From assembly GCA_017305455.1 (NCBI GenBank), contig JAFKKO010000139.1, forward strand, positions 1-39,479: a stretch of 39,479 nucleotides of DNA. The letters run 5' to 3'. Made by a program: the position numbers and the translations under genes. This document shows, piece after piece, positions 36,089 to 39,479 of this stretch. The notes beneath the pieces were generated by a model. It was not told the DNA's origin and did no database searches. It saw only the letters and a list, made by a program, of their open reading frames with translations. How positions within the stretch are numbered: position 1 is the stretch's first letter; each line of letters begins with the position of its first letter. Source of the DNA: Hyphomicrobiales bacterium (GTDB taxonomy: Bacteria; Pseudomonadota; Alphaproteobacteria; Rhizobiales; Xanthobacteraceae).

Positions 36089-39000
36089 TTATTCGCCGGA
36101 GCGGCGCGACCACCAGCCGGAACGGCGCGGCGCGCTTTCGGTCGGCGAGGTCGGCTCGGGCTCCTGAGCCGGTGTGACGACCGGCGTTTCAACGCTGGGC
36201 GAGGCGGACGGTTGTTCGGCCGGCGTATCGCCGCCGAACAGGAAGCTCACCTTTTCACGCACGGTCGAGCGACGACGCGGCTTCTCGGCCTCGTCGGATG
36301 CCGGCTCGGCCTGCGGGGTTGCTTCGACAGCCTGAGCTTCGGCCGGCTCGTTCTGATCTGACGGTGCGGCAGGCTCTGGCGGCAGCGAGGCGTTGAGATC
36401 CTCGGCAGCTTCGGCCGCTTCCGGCGGCGCCACAGGACCGAGGTCGTCGGCGATCGCCGCAGCCAGTCCTTCTTCATTGCCATCGCCGTCTGGGCTGCCG
36501 GCACCCCGCCGGCGGCGACCGCCACGACGCCCGCGGCGACGCGGACGGCGTTCGCCATTGTCTGCCTCCGCCTGCAGCTCTCCGTTCTGTTCATCCCGCT
36601 CGTCGTCGCTGGCCTCGCCAGTGTCTTCCGCGCCGGCAGGAGCGTCTTCCTCGGCGACCGAAGCTGCGCTCTGTTCGCCATCGGCGGCTTCGCGAGCTTC
36701 GCTGCCGCGACCACGGCGGCGGCGGCGGCGGCGACGGCGCGGGGCTTCGTCGCCGTCATCGTCCTCGCCGCGCAGGCTTTGTCCCGCGGAGCCTTCTTCC
36801 GAGTTCTCGTTTTCGAGGCTGGTCTCGTCCTCGAAGACCTCGTCGTCGGCAATGTCGCCATCGTCGGACGGGGCGGGCGCGGCCGCGAGCTGGGCGGCAA
36901 GGATAGCCTTGGCCGCCTCCAGCGTATGCACCGCTTCGCCACGGTCGATGACGAACGACTGCTGGCCGCTGACGGTCGGATCGGCAATGATCGACAGCGA
37001 AACCTTGAAGCTGTTCTCCAGGTCGCGCAGGTGCCCGCGCTTATGGTTGAGTACGTAGAGCGCGACCTCGGTGCGTGTGCGCACGATGAGGTTGTGGGTT
37101 GGCCCCTTCATCAGGATTTCTTCGAACCCGCGCAGGAGTTGCAGCGCCACCGACGAGACCGAGCGGACATGGCCGGTGCCGCCGCAATGCGGGCAGGGCT
37201 CGGTTGAGCTTTCCAGCACGCTGGCGCGGATGCGCTGGCGCGACATTTCAAGCAAGCCGAAATGCGAGATGCGACCGATCTGGATGCGGGCGCGATCCTG
37301 ACGCAGGCAGTCGCTGAGCTTGCGCTCCACCGCACGATTGTTGCGCTTCTCGTCCATATCGATGAAGTCGATGACGATGAGGCCGGCAAGGTCGCGCAGC
37401 CGCAACTGCCGTGCGACTTCCTCGGCGGCTTCGAGATTGGTTTTGAGCGCGGTGTCCTCGATGTGGTGCTCGCGCGTCGAGCGGCCCGAGTTCACGTCGA
37501 TCGAGACCAGCGCTTCGGTCTGGTTGATGACGATGTAGCCGCCTGATCTCAGGGTGACGGTCGGCGAGAACATCGCGTCGAGCTGGCTTTCCACGCCCAT
37601 GCGCGAGAACAGCGGCTGGCCGTCGCGATACTGTTTCACCGCCCGCACGTTCGAGGGCATCAGCATCTTCATGAAATCGCGCGCTTCGTGATAGCCGGCT
37701 TCGCCGGCCACCAGCACCTCGTCGATTTCCTTGTTGTAGAGGTCGCGCAGCGAGCGCTTGATCAGCGAGCCTTCCTCATAGACGAGGGTCGGGGCCTGCG
37801 ATTTCAGCGTGAGATCGCGGACGGTCTCCCACATCCGGATCAGATATTCGAAATCGCGCTTGATTTCCGGCTTGGTGCGGGAAGCGCCGGCGGTGCGCAG
37901 GATGATGCCCATGCCCTCCGGCACGTCGAGATCCTGCACCACGTCCTTGAGACGGTTACGGTCCTGCGCCGAAGTGATCTTGCGGCTGATACCGCCGCCC
38001 CGCGCCGTGTTCGGCATCAGCACGGCATAACGTCCGGCGAGCGAGAGATAGGTCGTCAGCGCGGCACCCTTGTTGCCGCGTTCCTCCTTGACCACCTGCA
38101 CCAGCATCACCTGGCGGCGCTTGATGACTTCCTGGATCTTGTACTGGCGGCGCGGGCGATAGGTGCGCTCGGGAACTTCCTCAAGGACGTCGTCGCCCCC
38201 CACGGACTCAACCTGGTCTTCTTCGGCTTCTTCCTCGCCGTCGTCGTGATCGTCGCCTTCGTCGGAGTGGTCGTCAGCGGCATGATGCTCCGCCTCGCGA
38301 TCCTCGTCGTGCTCCGCCATGTCGTGATGATCGGCATCATCCTCGTGGTCATCGGCGGCGGCGACGGCCTGGTTGTCGTCGTGATCGTCATGCTCGTTGT
38401 CGTGATGATCATCATCATGATGATCATCGTCGTGATCGGCGTCGTCGGAAGCCGCAATCGGGGCTTCCTGTTCCGCAGCCGTCACGGCAGCCGGAATATT
38501 TTCGTCGATATGCGGCTCGTCGCCGGAGTGCCCGGCTAGAATTTCGGCCGGCGTATCATGATCATGGTCCTGCTCGTCATGATCGTGTTCGATCGCTTCG
38601 TGCGGATGATCGTCCGAGGCATGCTCGGGCGCGTGTTCGCCGGTGTAGTCGGGAGTGAAATCCGCGTCGTGATCGCCGGCGGCGGACTGTTCGTTCTGCG
38701 CGGCCTCGCTCGCCGCATCCTCGACGATCCCGCTCTGGACGCGCTCGCCGTTGTTGCGGCGGCGTGAACTGCGATGGCGCGAACGGCGGCGGCTTGAGCG
38801 GTTCTCGGATTCTTCCTCGGCCTCGCGGTGGGCGCGCTCCTCGGCTTCGATCAGCGCTTGGCGGTCGGCAACCGGGATCTGGTAATAATCCGGATGGATT
38901 TCGCTGAACGCCAGGAAGCCGTGCCGGTTGCCGCCATATTCGATGAAGGCAGCCTGCAGCGAGGGTTCGACGCGCGTGACCTTGGCGAGGTAGATGTTGC

Positions 39001-39118
39001 CGCGCAGCTGCTTGCGCTGGGCGGACTCGAAATCAAATTCTTCGACGCGATTGCCGCGAACCACGACGACCCGGGTCTCTTCCGGGTGGGTGGAGTCGAT
39101 CAACATTTTGTTGGGCAT
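36089..39118 (-). CDS. rne: Ribonuclease E with acidic His/Asp-rich insertion
   Basis: About 1009 residues. RNase E starts mRNA decay and processes rRNA and tRNA. The S1 domain begins at residue 35 (KQLRGNIYLAKVTRVEPSLQ) and is split by an insertion of about 230 residues (95-328), first Arg-rich, then a run of Asp and His (149-293), resuming at YKIQEVIKRRQVMLVQVVKE. The catalytic part has the metal-binding Asp in SIDVNSGRST (near 539) and IDFIDM (near 583) and the zinc link CPHCGGTGH (near 641). The C-terminal scaffold has Arg-rich blocks RRRRRRRRRG and RRPRRRGRRGGRRRRG for RNA binding, ending in SGWWSRRSGE. The start is MPNKMLIDST; an ORF to 39274 lacks family character. Confidence 0.95.
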   Translation of the reverse strand: MPNKMLIDSTHPEETRVVVVRGNRVEEFDFESAQRKQLRGNIYLAKVTRVEPSLQAAFIEYGGNRHGFLAFSEIHPDYYQIPVADRQALIEAEERAHREAEEESENRSSRRRSRHRSSRRRNNGERVQSGIVEDAASEAAQNEQSAAGDHDADFTPDYTGEHAPEHASDDHPHEAIEHDHDEQDHDHDTPAEILAGHSGDEPHIDENIPAAVTAAEQEAPIAASDDADHDDDHHDDDHHDNEHDDHDDNQAVAAADDHEDDADHHDMAEHDEDREAEHHAADDHSDEGDDHDDGEEEAEEDQVESVGGDDVLEEVPERTYRPRRQYKIQEVIKRRQVMLVQVVKEERGNKGAALTTYLSLAGRYAVLMPNTARGGGISRKITSAQDRNRLKDVVQDLDVPEGMGIILRTAGASRTKPEIKRDFEYLIRMWETVRDLTLKSQAPTLVYEEGSLIKRSLRDLYNKEIDEVLVAGEAGYHEARDFMKMLMPSNVRAVKQYRDGQPLFSRMGVESQLDAMFSPTVTLRSGGYIVINQTEALVSIDVNSGRSTREHHIEDTALKTNLEAAEEVARQLRLRDLAGLIVIDFIDMDEKRNNRAVERKLSDCLRQDRARIQIGRISHFGLLEMSRQRIRASVLESSTEPCPHCGGTGHVRSVSSVALQLLRGFEEILMKGPTHNLIVRTRTEVALYVLNHKRGHLRDLENSFKVSLSIIADPTVSGQQSFVIDRGEAVHTLEAAKAILAAQLAAAPAPSDDGDIADDEVFEDETSLENENSEEGSAGQSLRGEDDDGDEAPRRRRRRRRRGRGSEAREAADGEQSAASVAEEDAPAGAEDTGEASDDERDEQNGELQAEADNGERRPRRRGRRGGRRRRGAGSPDGDGNEEGLAAAIADDLGPVAPPEAAEAAEDLNASLPPEPAAPSDQNEPAEAQAVEATPQAEPASDEAEKPRRRSTVREKVSFLFGGDTPAEQPSASPSVETPVVTPAQEPEPTSPTESAPRRSGWWSRRSGE

Positions 39119-39479
39119 TTGGGAACTCTTGGCGGCGGATTGGTCGCGAGGCGGCCTGCGCGCAATGCGCGGCCGGAGGCTGCAACGGTCCACCTGATTC
39201 GGGGGTGAGGGGAAGGCCGAAACGCCGTCCGATGTGCCGTGCCGATTCCAACCGCAGCGACACGCGGCGCGCATGAAGCCCGCTTCGCATGGTCGTCAGG
39301 GTTGCAGGAGCCGAAAGGGCTCTCGTCGGCATCACAGTCTGGCGCATCAAGCGTCGGCCCGTTGATTGTGTGGCGGTCGATGCCGCCGCGTCAGTATCCG
39401 GCAGAGCCGGAAAAAGGTGTTTCTCGCTGGTAAACCAGCATTGTTGTGCCGATGGATTCGACCCGGCGCGAAACACGCG
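39119..39479 (-). promoter_or_regulatory. Presumed rne leader with three hairpins, no gene seen
   Basis: On the minus strand upstream of rne three simple hairpins can form: a five-base stem (GAGCC 39308-39312 with GGCTC 39318-39322), a six-base stem (39397-39402 with 39406-39411, loop of three) next to a T-run, and a five-base stem at 39426-39439. RNase E genes in other bacteria autoregulate through a structured leader; whether this is one is inference. No convincing gene is visible. Confidence 0.35.

Noticed and set aside
37688-38539. Hydrophobic plus-strand frame resembling a membrane protein (VVVIVAFVGVV, MIIIMMIIVV)
   Set aside because: It is the antisense reading of the Asp/His codons of the RNase E insertion, which gives Val/Ile/Met by codon complement.

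Overview
The window looks like the chromosome of an alphaproteobacterium of the order Hyphomicrobiales, most likely the Bradyrhizobium/Rhodopseudomonas/Afipia group. The basis is the high-GC housekeeping half: a class II (B12-dependent) ribonucleotide reductase, an NDUFA12-type complex I factor, a BA14K-family protein, the aroQ-accB-accC and aat/DUF2155 neighbourhood, and a long RNase E with an acidic insertion in its S1 domain. No rRNA, tRNA, CRISPR array or intact transposase is visible. The assignment is inference from gene content; no database was searched.

Layout. (1) 1-2830, plus strand: a tight five-gene run with an encapsulin-type ferritin-like protein (5' partial), a PilZ protein, a small exported protein, a four-helix membrane protein and a CDF metal-efflux pump. 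It is followed by a decayed flavoprotein disulfide reductase (about 2903-3165). (2) 3198-18250, an accessory defence island, visibly poorer in GC than its right flank. It holds a complete CBASS operon on the minus strand (HNH-SAVED nuclease, CD-NTase, E2-E1 fusion Cap2, JAB peptidase Cap3, patatin phospholipase CapV, then a DUF2235 alpha/beta hydrolase with membrane helices). Next come a divergent second DUF2235 gene, a RhuM-family remnant, a HipB/HipA toxin-antitoxin pair with a clear operator palindrome, and a second, short type II CBASS (CD-NTase, E2-only protein, frameshifted patatin). (3) 18264-39479, core chromosome: nrdJ, a DMT transporter, a BA14K protein, NDUFA12, a DUF2155 protein, aat, a three-gene histidine kinase/response regulator module, accC, accB, aroQ, a DsbA-like oxidoreductase, an M48 peptidase with TPRs, a PLP aminotransferase and rne.

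How the parts fit together. In the first CBASS the CD-NTase should make a cyclic oligonucleotide after phage infection. Cap2 and Cap3 attach and remove the CD-NTase C-terminus in a ubiquitin-like way. The second messenger should switch on effectors. This operon appears to carry three candidate effectors: a DNase (HNH-SAVED), a patatin phospholipase and a DUF2235 hydrolase. The second CBASS carries a patatin closely similar to the first, broken by one extra base right after its oxyanion-hole motif, so it is either dead, dependent on the intact paralogue in trans, or read by +1 frameshifting. The most novel lead is the co-operonic DUF2235 hydrolase as an additional membrane-attacking arm of CBASS, with a second DUF2235 gene immediately across the promoter region.
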